From: Mycolicibacterium phlei
GTDB taxonomy: Bacteria > Actinomycetota > Actinomycetes > Mycobacteriales > Mycobacteriaceae
Length of the DNA stretch: 64,000 nt
Direction: 5' to 3'
Assembly: GCF_001583415.1 (NCBI RefSeq)
Contig: NZ_CP014475.1
Coordinates: 372,001-436,000, forward strand
In this document: one piece after another, positions 1 through 6,757 of the stretch
How the letters are laid out: each line of letters starts with the position of its first letter
Position numbering within the stretch: the stretch's first letter is position 1
The notes under the pieces: model-generated
Database searches by the model: none
What the model was told of the DNA's origin: nothing
The model's input: the letters and a program-made list of their open reading frames with translations, nothing else
Position numbers and translations under genes: made by a program

Positions 1-164
1 CGTGCGGACCCGACCTCGACGCGATCGTCGACGCCGTCAGCGCGTACTGGGAGGCCGGGTTCACCGACATCGCGCTGATTCAGATCGGTGACGAGAGCCA
101 GGAGCAGTTCCTCACCGAGGCGGCGGCACCGCTGCTGGACCGGCTGCGCGAAGCAGCGAACTAG
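1..164 (+). CDS. F420-dependent LLM-class oxidoreductase, C-terminal end (partial)
   Basis: Only the last 53 codons are present; the gene begins before base 1 and stops at TAG 162-164. The visible tail has a CGPD motif, a stretch about an aromatic residue and glycine (YWEAGF), and an IQIG segment, then a helical end rich in Leu and Arg. This pattern is typical of the C-terminus of the F420-dependent glucose-6-phosphate dehydrogenase-like family, TIM-barrel enzymes that use coenzyme F420. The assignment rests on a short tail, so the substrate cannot be named. A 20-base gap separates it from a small downstream gene on the same strand, which may be cotranscribed. Confidence 0.6.
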   Translation, partial: CGPDLDAIVDAVSAYWEAGFTDIALIQIGDESQEQFLTEAAAPLLDRLREAAN

Positions 165-184
165 AAATCCACGAGGAGACGGGT

Positions 185-346
185 ATGCCCACAGGTAAAG
201 GCATCTACGACGACGACAGCGCCGACGAACGCGCCAAGCAGAAGGCGCAGCGCACCGGTCCGAAGGACGAGGGCGGCGAGGGTGGCATGGCCACCCGTGA
301 ACTGGCTCCCGACGTGGCCGAACCCGGCAGCGAACCGACCGCCTAG
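185..346 (+). CDS. small charged hypothetical protein (53 aa)
   Basis: ATG at 185 preceded by GAGGAGACGGGT, a good ribosome binding site. The 53-residue product starts MPTGKGIYDDDSADERAKQK, is very acidic and basic by turns, rich in Gly, Glu and Pro, and has no hydrophobic segment. It looks intrinsically disordered and cytoplasmic. Its TAG stop shares the tetranucleotide CTAG (343-346) with the stop of the convergent gene. It lies 20 bases after the F420 oxidoreductase and is probably in the same transcript. I do not recognise a function. Confidence 0.6.
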   Translation: MPTGKGIYDDDSADERAKQKAQRTGPKDEGGEGGMATRELAPDVAEPGSEPTA

Positions 347-1083
347 CCGCCGTTGCGGCCCTCGCGGCTGCGCCGGTAGGCCGCGCGGCGGAAGTCGCCC
401 AGCCAGCGCGGCGCCAGCTCGACCTCCGGGTCGCTGTGCAGGGCGGGGTCGAACGCGATGTCGTCGGCGCTGGGGTCGACGTGGCGCAGCGTCAGCCGGG
501 CCAGCGGGCGGAACCCGCCGGTGGCGGGTGCCTGCTCGACGGTGAAGGTGATCCCGGTGCGCTCGATCTGCTCGGCGACCGCGGCCAGCGCCAGCCCGGG
601 TGACCCGACCGGCGTGTCCAGCCGGGCGCGCACCCACCACAGCGCGTCGTGGTGGCGCAGCGGCATCAGGCTCGAGAACGTCGTCCCCGTCCAGGACAGT
701 GCCGGCGCCAACCCGGCCCGCGACCCGGCCACCGTCGACGCCAGCAGCACATCCCACGGGCTGCACGACCGCAGGTCCGGCGGGGGCGGGATCCGCCACG
801 CCAGCCCCGCCACGTCCGGTGCGGCGCCCGGCAGCCCGACGCCCTTGGAGACGCGCGCGATGACGTCGCAGCCGTGCATCGGCAGCCCTTCACCCTCCGG
901 CGCGGTGCGTTCGAGGGTGCCGTTGGCCATCACCCCGTCGGGATGGAAGAGCCGGCGGTGGCGCAGCGCGGCGCCGAAGCGGACGGGCAAAGCGGCGATA
1001 TCGGAGACATGCACGCCGATGGGGTGCCCGCCGGGTGGACCGGCAAAACGATTCCGACGTTTATCGCGGCTGATCTTGGGCAT
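343..1083 (-). CDS. conserved mycobacterial protein, sometimes labelled phosphodiesterase
   Basis: 246 residues starting MPKISRDKRRNRFAGPPGGH from ATG at 1083; an open frame continues upstream to 1149 but would overlap the divergent methyltransferase gene, so the internal ATG is preferred. The protein resembles actinobacterial proteins annotated as phosphodiesterase, or as catalase-like or haem-binding: a DGVMANGTLER segment near residue 50-60 and a W-rich middle. I see no canonical metallophosphatase, HD, EAL or DHH motif, so the phosphodiesterase label should be treated as unsupported. Its stop is shared with the convergent small gene through CTAG. Confidence 0.6.
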   Translation of the reverse strand: MPKISRDKRRNRFAGPPGGHPIGVHVSDIAALPVRFGAALRHRRLFHPDGVMANGTLERTAPEGEGLPMHGCDVIARVSKGVGLPGAAPDVAGLAWRIPPPPDLRSCSPWDVLLASTVAGSRAGLAPALSWTGTTFSSLMPLRHHDALWWVRARLDTPVGSPGLALAAVAEQIERTGITFTVEQAPATGGFRPLARLTLRHVDPSADDIAFDPALHSDPEVELAPRWLGDFRRAAYRRSREGRNGG

Positions 1084-1136
1084 TAACAGGGCAGCGCTAC
1101 ATCGCAGCAGCACTGAAGTTTTGTCGAAAGGCCGAT

Positions 1137-1832
1137 GTGACAACCGCATTTACCGATGTCCGCGATCCGGTGATCGCCGACCAGGGTGTTTACGCCCCTC
1201 AAGAAGATTCGCGACTGCTCATCGATGTGATGGACCAGGCCGGGATCGCCGACGGCAGACATGTCGTCGACCTGTGCACCGGCAGCGGCGTCGTCGCTAT
1301 CGGCGCAGCAGGTGCCAACGCCGCCTCGGTGACCGCACTCGATATCTGCCCGCGTGCCGTGCGCTGCGCGCGGACCAACGCCCTGACCGCCGGCGTCGAT
1401 GTCGACGTCCGCCTCGGATCATGGGCGCGGGCAATCGAATTCGGTCCGTTCGAGGTGGTGCTGTGCAACCCGCCGTACGTGCCGCACGATCCGAGCGCCG
1501 ACGTCGACCCGCTGCCGTCCCACGTCGGCCCGTCGCGGGCCTGGGACGCCGGCTACGACGGGCGCATGGTGCTCGACCCGCTGTGCGCGGCGATGCCCGA
1601 CATCCTCGGCCACGGCGGCACGATGCTGCTGGTGCAGTCGGAGTTCTCCGGCCCGCGCGAGACGCTGCGCGCGTTGGCCAGCCGCGGTCTGGACGCCGAA
1701 ATCATTGCCCGCCAGTGGATTCCCTTCGGTCCGGTGCTGACCTCACGCGCCGAGTGGCTCGAGGAGACCGGACGTCTGGAACCGGGCCGCCGCGAAGAGG
1801 AACTGCTGGTGATCCGGGCGGACAAGCCGTGA
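1137..1832 (+). CDS. HemK2/MTQ2-family class I SAM methyltransferase
   Basis: 231 residues from GTG 1137, preceded by GAAAGG. A SAM-binding motif I (VVDLCTGSGVVAIGAA, about residues 42-57) is followed by an acidic loop (ALDICPRAV) and the NPPY tetrapeptide (residues about 112-115), which is the hallmark of N-methyltransferases acting on an amide or exocyclic amine. YAPQEDSRLL near the N-terminus is typical of the HemK2/MTQ2 group, which methylates Gln in release factors in other organisms; the bacterial substrate is not established. The gene overlaps the CDGSH gene by GTGA (1829-1832), indicating coupled translation. Confidence 0.8.
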   Translation: MTTAFTDVRDPVIADQGVYAPQEDSRLLIDVMDQAGIADGRHVVDLCTGSGVVAIGAAGANAASVTALDICPRAVRCARTNALTAGVDVDVRLGSWARAIEFGPFEVVLCNPPYVPHDPSADVDPLPSHVGPSRAWDAGYDGRMVLDPLCAAMPDILGHGGTMLLVQSEFSGPRETLRALASRGLDAEIIARQWIPFGPVLTSRAEWLEETGRLEPGRREEELLVIRADKP

Positions 1833-2071
1833 GCGACGGCGACGCCCGCACGGTGCGGGTGGTGCCGAACGGCCCGCTGATGGTTCAGGGGCCGGTGCGG
1901 ATCGAGATGCCCGACGGGCAGGTGGTCAGCTCGGACCGGTTCATGGTCGCGATCTGCACCTGCCGGCGCAGCAAGGACTTCCCGATGTGCGACACCAGCC
2001 ACCGCTGCAAGACGCGAGCGGCCAAGCGCGACAAGGCTGTTGAGACCAAGGCTGTTCAGACCAAGGCCTGA
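1829..2071 (+). CDS. CDGSH iron-sulfur domain protein
   Basis: 80 residues from GTG 1829. The segment with ICTCRRS, then FPMCDTSHR, gives the C-X-C-X(n)-C-D-x-S/T-H arrangement of CDGSH domains, which bind a 2Fe-2S cluster by three Cys and one His and serve in redox or cluster transfer. The N-terminal half has a beta-rich NGPLMVQGPVRI stretch seen in stand-alone bacterial members. The tail is Lys-rich with a VETKAVQTKA near-repeat. It is translationally coupled to the upstream methyltransferase and followed by a strong hairpin. Confidence 0.85.
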   Translation: MSDGDARTVRVVPNGPLMVQGPVRIEMPDGQVVSSDRFMVAICTCRRSKDFPMCDTSHRCKTRAAKRDKAVETKAVQTKA

Positions 2072-2090
2072 TTGAGGCCTGTTCCTTTCC

Positions 2091-2134
2091 CCGAAAAGGG
2101 CCCGGCTCGTGAACACGAGCCGGGCCCTTTTCGG
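2091..2134. terminator. bidirectional hairpin terminator
   Basis: A 21-base arm (2091-2111) is the perfect reverse complement of 2114-2134 around an AA turn. It lies between the convergent CDGSH and haem-oxygenase-like genes. Each side carries a short run (AAAA upstream, TTTT downstream), so it can act on both strands. Confidence 0.8.
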
Positions 2135-2140
2135 GTGCGC

Positions 2141-3199
2141 TCAGTCCAGCGGTTTGCGCAGCGACGGCCGGTTGTCGCTCCAGCAGTCCATCAGCAGATC
2201 GGCGAGCCGGTCCTCGACGACGTCGCGGGCGCGGATCCCGAACACCACATCGCGGTCCAGATGCGGCTCCCGGGCCACCAGGTCGCCGACGACGTCGGTG
2301 CGCACGATCTGCTCGTGAACGGCGTCGGCCACCACGTGCTCGTGGTAGAACGCCACACAGGCGTCGGGGGCACCCATCCGGTGCAGTGCCTCAACGAGTC
2401 GCCGCGATCCCGGCGACGACGTGATCTCCGTCGACGCGAAATGCCCGATGGAGGCACCGCGAAGGTCGCGGTGCAGACCGAACAGCGACATCAGGTTGAC
2501 CGATGCCAGCGCCTCGGCGGGCACGTGGTCGAGGTAGCCGAGGTAGGTGGAGTCCAGCCCGGCGGCGTCCATCAGCTCGGCGTAGAGGTGCTGGTGCACG
2601 TGATCGCCACGGCCGCCGCCGAACTCGTCGAACTCGACGGCGACGAACGCCGCCTTCGAGTGTCCGCTCAGCCGCGGGATGGTGAACGCGTGCGGGTCGC
2701 CCTCCTTGAGGTGGTACACCGACCGGTGCACGAAGTACTCGCGCATCTGCTCGAAGGTGCCCTTGTCCCTCAGGAAGTACGACGGGCCCGCACCGTCGGC
2801 GGGTTCGATTGACAGCTTGTCCATCTCGGCCGCGGCGGTCTCGTTGCGCCGGATCGGACCGACATCCTGGCGGACCGCGTCGAGGAAGGCGTCCTCCATG
2901 CGTCCCCGCAACTGCAGCAGCGCCGGGTTCCACTCCCAGCGTGAGTTCACCCCGGCGAAACCGCGGTAGTGCAGTTCGTAGCAGCTGTAGAGCGCGAGCT
3001 GGAGGTCGAGACCGTACGGGTCGCTCTCCAGCAGGGGCACGTCGATGGGTCGCATGGGCAGCGACGGACGACCCCGTGTGAGGAGGTCGACGACGATGGC
3101 CGACAGCGGCCCGACGGGCTTCGGCAGGGCGGGTTCGACGAGGGTCGACGACGGAACAGTCACGTCTATCCGATACCCGTCTGTGGGCAGGACAAACAC
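2141..3199 (-). CDS. iron-containing redox enzyme family protein (haem-oxygenase-like diiron fold)
   Basis: Up to 352 residues. The C-terminal two thirds shows the spaced acidic and His residues of the haem-oxygenase-like (HDO) group: LHYRGFAG near residue 75, FVAVEFDEFGGGRGDHVHQHLY around 185-205 and FYHEHVVADAVHEQI around 285-300. These diiron proteins oxidise small organic substrates in other systems; the substrate here is unknown. The start is uncertain: GTG 3199 gives the full length and GTG 3163 (reading VTVPSS) is equally possible; neither has an obvious ribosome binding site. It stands alone, convergent with the CDGSH gene. Confidence 0.7.
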   Translation of the reverse strand: MFVLPTDGYRIDVTVPSSTLVEPALPKPVGPLSAIVVDLLTRGRPSLPMRPIDVPLLESDPYGLDLQLALYSCYELHYRGFAGVNSRWEWNPALLQLRGRMEDAFLDAVRQDVGPIRRNETAAAEMDKLSIEPADGAGPSYFLRDKGTFEQMREYFVHRSVYHLKEGDPHAFTIPRLSGHSKAAFVAVEFDEFGGGRGDHVHQHLYAELMDAAGLDSTYLGYLDHVPAEALASVNLMSLFGLHRDLRGASIGHFASTEITSSPGSRRLVEALHRMGAPDACVAFYHEHVVADAVHEQIVRTDVVGDLVAREPHLDRDVVFGIRARDVVEDRLADLLMDCWSDNRPSLRKPLD

Positions 3200-3208
3200 C
3201 GCAGAACG

Positions 3209-3235
3209 CGTTTGGATTTAAACTCGATCGGGTAG
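3209..3235 (+). promoter_or_regulatory. candidate SigF-type promoter
   Basis: CGTTT at 3209-3213, a 16-base spacer and GGGTA at 3230-3234 match the mycobacterial SigF pattern (GGTTT-N15-17-GGGTA). It would start transcription near 3241, about 28 bases before the small membrane protein gene at 3269. Seen by eye only. Confidence 0.45.
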
Positions 3236-3268
3236 TCGACCTGCACCAATGAGGGTCAGGGGGTAGCG

Positions 3269-3505
3269 ATGACCGACCTGGAGGTCGTTCTCGGTCTGTA
3301 TCTCTGCGGTTGGCTCGCGGTCTCCCTCGGGTTGTACCTCGCGGGACGGCGGTTCACCGATCGCGCCGCCCCCGCCTCGCACCCGCTGCTCGTCAGCGTC
3401 GCCGGTGGCGCGCTGTGGCCGGTGGTGCTCATCGGAGTCGTCGAGATGGGCTCGGTGATGCTCTACACCAGGCTGAGCAGACCCGGCCCCGGCATCCTGA
3501 GCTGA
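3269..3505 (+). CDS. small two-helix membrane protein (78 aa)
   Basis: ATG 3269 follows GTCAGGGGGTAGCG, a strong purine-rich ribosome binding site. The product has a hydrophobic helix at residues about 5-25 (VVLGLYLCGWLAVSLGLYLAG) split from a second at about 40-66 by a short polar loop with Arg and Asp. Both ends are compatible with insertion in the inner membrane. No known domain is recognised. The predicted SigF promoter just upstream suggests expression under stress or in stationary phase; this is inference. Confidence 0.65.
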   Translation: MTDLEVVLGLYLCGWLAVSLGLYLAGRRFTDRAAPASHPLLVSVAGGALWPVVLIGVVEMGSVMLYTRLSRPGPGILS

Positions 3506-3702
3506 TCGCCGCGCCGGTGTGACCGCCGCCACCCACGGGTCGTGAAATTTCCTGTGCTGTAGGCAATCTCACACGAAACTTTTTTGCGTTACACAGCGTT
3601 AACAAGCAGGATGGAGGACGTGGCAGGGCGTCGGGCGATCCTCGACCCCTGCCGCATAAACCAACCTTCCCCGTGATCCGGGGCCTTATAGGAGTGATAG
3701 TC

Positions 3703-3852
3703 ATGTCCTTCGCGCAGTTCCGCGAGAAGAAGAAGCGCGAAATGGGACGTCGGCGTCTGTACGCCCGCATCAACGCCCTGCCGCATTCGACGGTCCGTGA
3801 GGAGTTGATCGCGATCGCGCAGCGCTACGAGCGCGAGAGCGCCAACGCCTAA
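3703..3852 (+). CDS. small basic helical protein (49 aa), hypothetical
   Basis: ATG 3703 with AGGAGTG eight bases upstream; stop TAA 3850-3852. The 49-residue product begins MSFAQFREKKKREMGRRRLY and ends with an amphipathic helix (REELIAIAQRYERES). It is strongly basic at the N-terminus, which would suit nucleic-acid or ribosome contact, but that is speculation. A 197-base leader precedes it, and a clean intrinsic terminator follows 16 bases after the stop, so it forms its own short transcription unit. The combination of ribosome binding site, codon use and terminator supports a real gene. Confidence 0.65.
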   Translation: MSFAQFREKKKREMGRRRLYARINALPHSTVREELIAIAQRYERESANA

Positions 3853-3867
3853 CAGGCGTCCCCATTC

Positions 3868-3906
3868 AGAGCCGGCAACCCACGAGGGTGCCGGCTCTGT
3901 TGTTTT
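3868..3906 (+). terminator. intrinsic terminator
   Basis: AGAGCCGGCA (3868-3877) pairs with TGCCGGCTCT (3889-3898); one bulged A and three further G-C pairs extend the stem. It is followed by TTGTTTTTC. It ends the 49-residue protein gene. Confidence 0.8.
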
Positions 3907-3912
3907 TCGGGG

Positions 3913-4158
3913 TCAGCCGTGGGATGAGCGCCGGCGGCCGAGTAGCAGGTACGCCGCCGGTGCGGCACCGAAGCTGCTGAGCAGGCCGAGCGCGCCGCGC
4001 CACACCCACTTGGGGCCCCTGACGTCGGCGGGCCGACGGCTGGCGAGGTCGCGCAGCGCCCAGGCGCGCAGACCGGCGTCGAGGCCGGCGCCCACCACGA
4101 TGACCACCTTCGCCTGCGGGGACAGATCACTCCAGCGCTTCACGGCCTTACCTGCCAC
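3913..4158 (-). CDS. small membrane protein, PLDc_N-like
   Basis: 81 residues from GTG 4158, preceded by GAAAGGCAG. A hydrophobic segment at about 17-30 (AKVVIVVGAGLDAGL) is followed by WALRDLASRRPADVRGPKWVWR and a second hydrophobic stretch ending in YLLLGRRR. This two-helix arrangement with GPKWxWR and a final LLGRRR resembles the N-terminal membrane domain found in phospholipase D-like cardiolipin synthases (PLDc_N), here as a stand-alone protein. The function is unknown. The gene is convergent with the 49-residue protein gene and faces away from tRNA-Pro's terminator. Confidence 0.6.
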   Translation of the reverse strand: MAGKAVKRWSDLSPQAKVVIVVGAGLDAGLRAWALRDLASRRPADVRGPKWVWRGALGLLSSFGAAPAAYLLLGRRRSSHG

Positions 4159-4246
4159 GTGCTGCCTTTCGTTCGCTCCGATGCGGACGGTTCCACCCTA
4201 TCGACGCGGCGGTGACGCACCCGTAAGCGGCCCGGCCCCTGAAAAG

Positions 4247-4284
4247 CGAAGTGCCCGTCCAGCACGAGCCGGACGGGCACCTCT
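4247..4284 (-). terminator. terminator after tRNA-Pro
   Basis: GTGCCCGTCC (4251-4260) pairs with GGACGGGCAC (4271-4280). On the minus strand it lies a few bases past the tRNA 3' end and is followed by TTCGCTTTTC. Confidence 0.7.
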
Positions 4285-4291
4285 TCACCTG

Positions 4292-4365
<74 letters not shown>

Positions 4366-4531
4366 GTGAAGCCACGACAGCCTATCGCACCGGCGGGGCA
4401 AGAATCCAAACGCCCTCCCCCTCGTCCAGCGGGTTAGCCGCGCCGTGAGGTCCAGATCACGCCGGCGCGGGATGCAATGCCGTGTCGGTGGCGTTGTGCA
4501 CCATGAAGGCAATCGACGAAGCGAGGTTGAG

Positions 4532-4726
4532 ATGACCGGGCTGGGCGCATCGATCTACTTGGGTTTCTTCCTGCTGGCGGCGGTCTGGCTGTTCCTGACC
4601 GCCGACGGTCCGCTCACCAAGGACGGCGATCAGGGCCAGCGCCCCGAGCGCTCGAACCCGGCCAGAACCGGGGCGAACTCCGACGGGTCCAGTCCCTGGC
4701 TGGTCAGCCACTCCGCGCAGAAGTAG
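4532..4726 (+). CDS. possible small membrane protein (64 aa)
   Basis: ATG 4532 preceded by GCGAGGTTGA, a fair ribosome binding site. The first half encodes one clear transmembrane helix ([20 protein letters not shown]) and the second half is polar. The last 97 bases run antisense through the 3' end of the cysteine desulfhydrase gene, which argues for caution: the C-terminal part may merely be the reverse complement of that gene. The helix-coding part lies outside the overlap and has a sensible start, so a short real protein is possible. Confidence 0.35.
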   Translation: MTGLGASIYLGFFLLAAVWLFLTADGPLTKDGDQGQRPERSNPARTGANSDGSSPWLVSHSAQK

Positions 4727-5730
4727 GTGTCGCTGTACCGGTCGCCGCTGTCGGCCAGCAGCGTGACCACCGACCCGCGTCGCCCCGCCGCCTTCATCTC
4801 CGCGAGCAACCCGAACGCACCCCACAGGTTCGTGCCCGTCGACGGGCCCACCCGCCGGCCCAGCACCTCGCTGGCGTGCCACGCCGCCGCCACCGACGCC
4901 GAGTCCGGCACCGCCACCATCCGGTCCACCACGCCGGGCAGGAACGACGGCTCCACCCGCGGCCTGCCGATCCCCTCGATGCGGGACGAGCGGCCCGTCA
5001 CCACGTCGCGACCCTGCACGTATGACGGGTAGAAGGCCGAGTTCTCCGGATCCACCACGCACAGCCTGGTGGCGTAGCGCCGGTACCGGATGTAGCGGCC
5101 GATCGTCGCACTGGTCCCGCCGGTGCCCGCGCCCACCACGATCCACTCCGGCACCGGATGGGACTCCTCACGCATCTGCGTGAAGATCGACTCGGCGATG
5201 TTGTTGTTGCCGCGCCAGTCCGTGGCCCGCTCGGCGTTGGTGAACTGGTCGAGGTAGTGCCCGCCGGTCTCGGCCGCCAGCCGTTCCGCCTCCGCGTACA
5301 CCTGGCTGGACTCGTCGACGAAGTGGCACCGCCCGCCCTGGGCCTCGATCAGCGCGATCTTGCTCTGGCTCGTCGACGACGTCATCACCGCGATGAACGG
5401 CAGGCCCAGCAGCGCCGCGAAGTACGCCTCCGACACCGCCGTCGACCCCGACGACGCCTCGATGATCGTGGTGTTCTCCTGGATCCAGCCGTTGCACAAC
5501 CCGTAGAGGAACAGCGACCGCGCCAGCCGGTGCTTGAGGCTGCCGGTGATGTGGGTGGTCTCGTCCTTCAGATACAACTGCAGGTCGCAGTCGTCCGCCC
5601 ACGCCGGGAGGGGATAGCGCAGCAGGTGGGTGTCGGCGCTGCGGCGCGCGTCGGCCTCGATCAACCGGATGGCGTTGTTCACCCAGTCCCGGGGCTGGCT
5701 ACGGCTGGCGGACCCAGCCGCGCCCGTCAC
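4630..5730 (-). CDS. cds1: L-cysteine desulfhydrase / cysteine synthase-like PLP enzyme
   Basis: 366 residues of fold-type II PLP enzyme. The Schiff-base Lys is K66 in TGSLKHR, the substrate loop is SSGST (93-97), and a glycine-rich phosphate cup, [13 protein letters not shown], lies near 205-217. The sequence and its place next to the metallophosphoesterase and ponA2 match M. tuberculosis Rv3684, shown to be the H2S-producing cysteine desulfhydrase Cds1. It would convert L-cysteine to H2S, pyruvate and ammonia in the cytoplasm. The start GTG 5730 overlaps the upstream stop as GTGA (5727-5730), so it is translated as the second gene of a two-gene operon. Confidence 0.8.
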   Translation of the reverse strand: MTGAAGSASRSQPRDWVNNAIRLIEADARRSADTHLLRYPLPAWADDCDLQLYLKDETTHITGSLKHRLARSLFLYGLCNGWIQENTTIIEASSGSTAVSEAYFAALLGLPFIAVMTSSTSQSKIALIEAQGGRCHFVDESSQVYAEAERLAAETGGHYLDQFTNAERATDWRGNNNIAESIFTQMREESHPVPEWIVVGAGTGGTSATIGRYIRYRRYATRLCVVDPENSAFYPSYVQGRDVVTGRSSRIEGIGRPRVEPSFLPGVVDRMVAVPDSASVAAAWHASEVLGRRVGPSTGTNLWGAFGLLAEMKAAGRRGSVVTLLADSGDRYSDTYFCAEWLTSQGLDPSEFAPVLAGFERSGRWP

Positions 5731-6686
5731 CGCACCGAGACGCTCGGGTGGGACTTACCCGCCCGGGTGTCGGCGTCACGGCCGCCGATCGGTGCGGCGA
5801 CCAGGGTCAGCAGTGTGGCCTCCGGGCGGCAGCAGAACCGGAACGGCGCGTACGGCGACGTCCCGATACCCGCCGACACGTGCAGCTGGGTGTGTGCACC
5901 CCACCGCGACGGGCCCTTCACCCGGGAGCGATCCAGTTCGCAGTTGGTGACGATCGCGCCGTAGAACGGCACGCACAGCTGGCCACCGTGGGTGTGCCCG
6001 GCCATCACCAGCTGGTAGCCGTCGGCGGCGAACCGGTCCAGCACCCGCGGCTCGGGCGAATGGGTCAGCCCCAGCGTCAGATTGGCCGCCTGGTTGGGCT
6101 GGCCCGCGATCGTGTCGTAGCGGTCGCGCGTCAGGTGCGGATCGTCGACGCCGGCCACCGCGATGAGCTGGCCGCGCACCTCGATCTCGCGACGGGTGTG
6201 GGTCATGTCCAGCCAGCCCCGCTCGGTGAACGCCGCGCGCAGGTCCTGCCACGGCAGCGGCTCCCCGTGCACGCGGTGCCCGGGCCGGGTGATGTAGTTC
6301 AGCGGGTTCTTCGGCGTCGGGCCGAAATAGTCGTTGCTGCCGAACACGAACACGCCCGGCACCGACATCAGCTCCGACAGCGACTGCACCACCGCGGGCA
6401 CCGCCTTCGGGTGCGCCAGGTTGTCACCGGTGTTGACCACCAGGTCGGGCTCCAGGCTGGCCAGGTCGCGCAACCACGCCTGCTTGCGGCGCTGCCCCGG
6501 CCGCATGTGGATGTCGCTGATGTGCAGCACCTTCAGCGGTGACGATCCAGGGGAGAGCACGGGCATCGTCAGCTCGCGCAGTACGAACGCGTTGCGCTCG
6601 ATCACCGTCGCATAGCCGATGCCGGCGGCCAACGCACCCGCGGCCCCGGCCGCGGACTTCTTCAGGATCGTCGAACGGGCAGACAT
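5727..6686 (-). CDS. YkuE-like metallophosphoesterase, membrane-associated
   Basis: 319 residues. An N-terminal twin-basic and Ala/Gly-rich hydrophobic stretch (residues 8-30) suggests a membrane anchor. Calcineurin-like motifs follow: SDIH (57-60), TGDN (86-89), GSND (116-119) where most relatives have GNHD, and GHTHGG (230-235). Such enzymes hydrolyse phosphomonoesters or diesters with two metals; the substrate is unknown. The GSND variant replaces the usual Asn-His pair and may alter metal binding or catalysis. It is the upstream partner of cds1, with a 4-base overlap, and follows ponA2 by 71 bases on the same strand. It corresponds to Rv3683. Confidence 0.8.
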   Translation of the reverse strand: MSARSTILKKSAAGAAGALAAGIGYATVIERNAFVLRELTMPVLSPGSSPLKVLHISDIHMRPGQRRKQAWLRDLASLEPDLVVNTGDNLAHPKAVPAVVQSLSELMSVPGVFVFGSNDYFGPTPKNPLNYITRPGHRVHGEPLPWQDLRAAFTERGWLDMTHTRREIEVRGQLIAVAGVDDPHLTRDRYDTIAGQPNQAANLTLGLTHSPEPRVLDRFAADGYQLVMAGHTHGGQLCVPFYGAIVTNCELDRSRVKGPSRWGAHTQLHVSAGIGTSPYAPFRFCCRPEATLLTLVAAPIGGRDADTRAGKSHPSVSVR

Positions 6687-6757
6687 GCCCCGACTCTACT
6701 GCCAGAGCCCCGGACTCACCCGATTCCGCCCGCGCAGCGTGGGAAACCGCACACCGA

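Noticed and set aside
3589-3604. LexA SOS box at the near-palindrome GTTACACAGCGTTAAC
   Set aside because: It does not match the mycobacterial SOS box TCGAAC-N4-GTTCGA.
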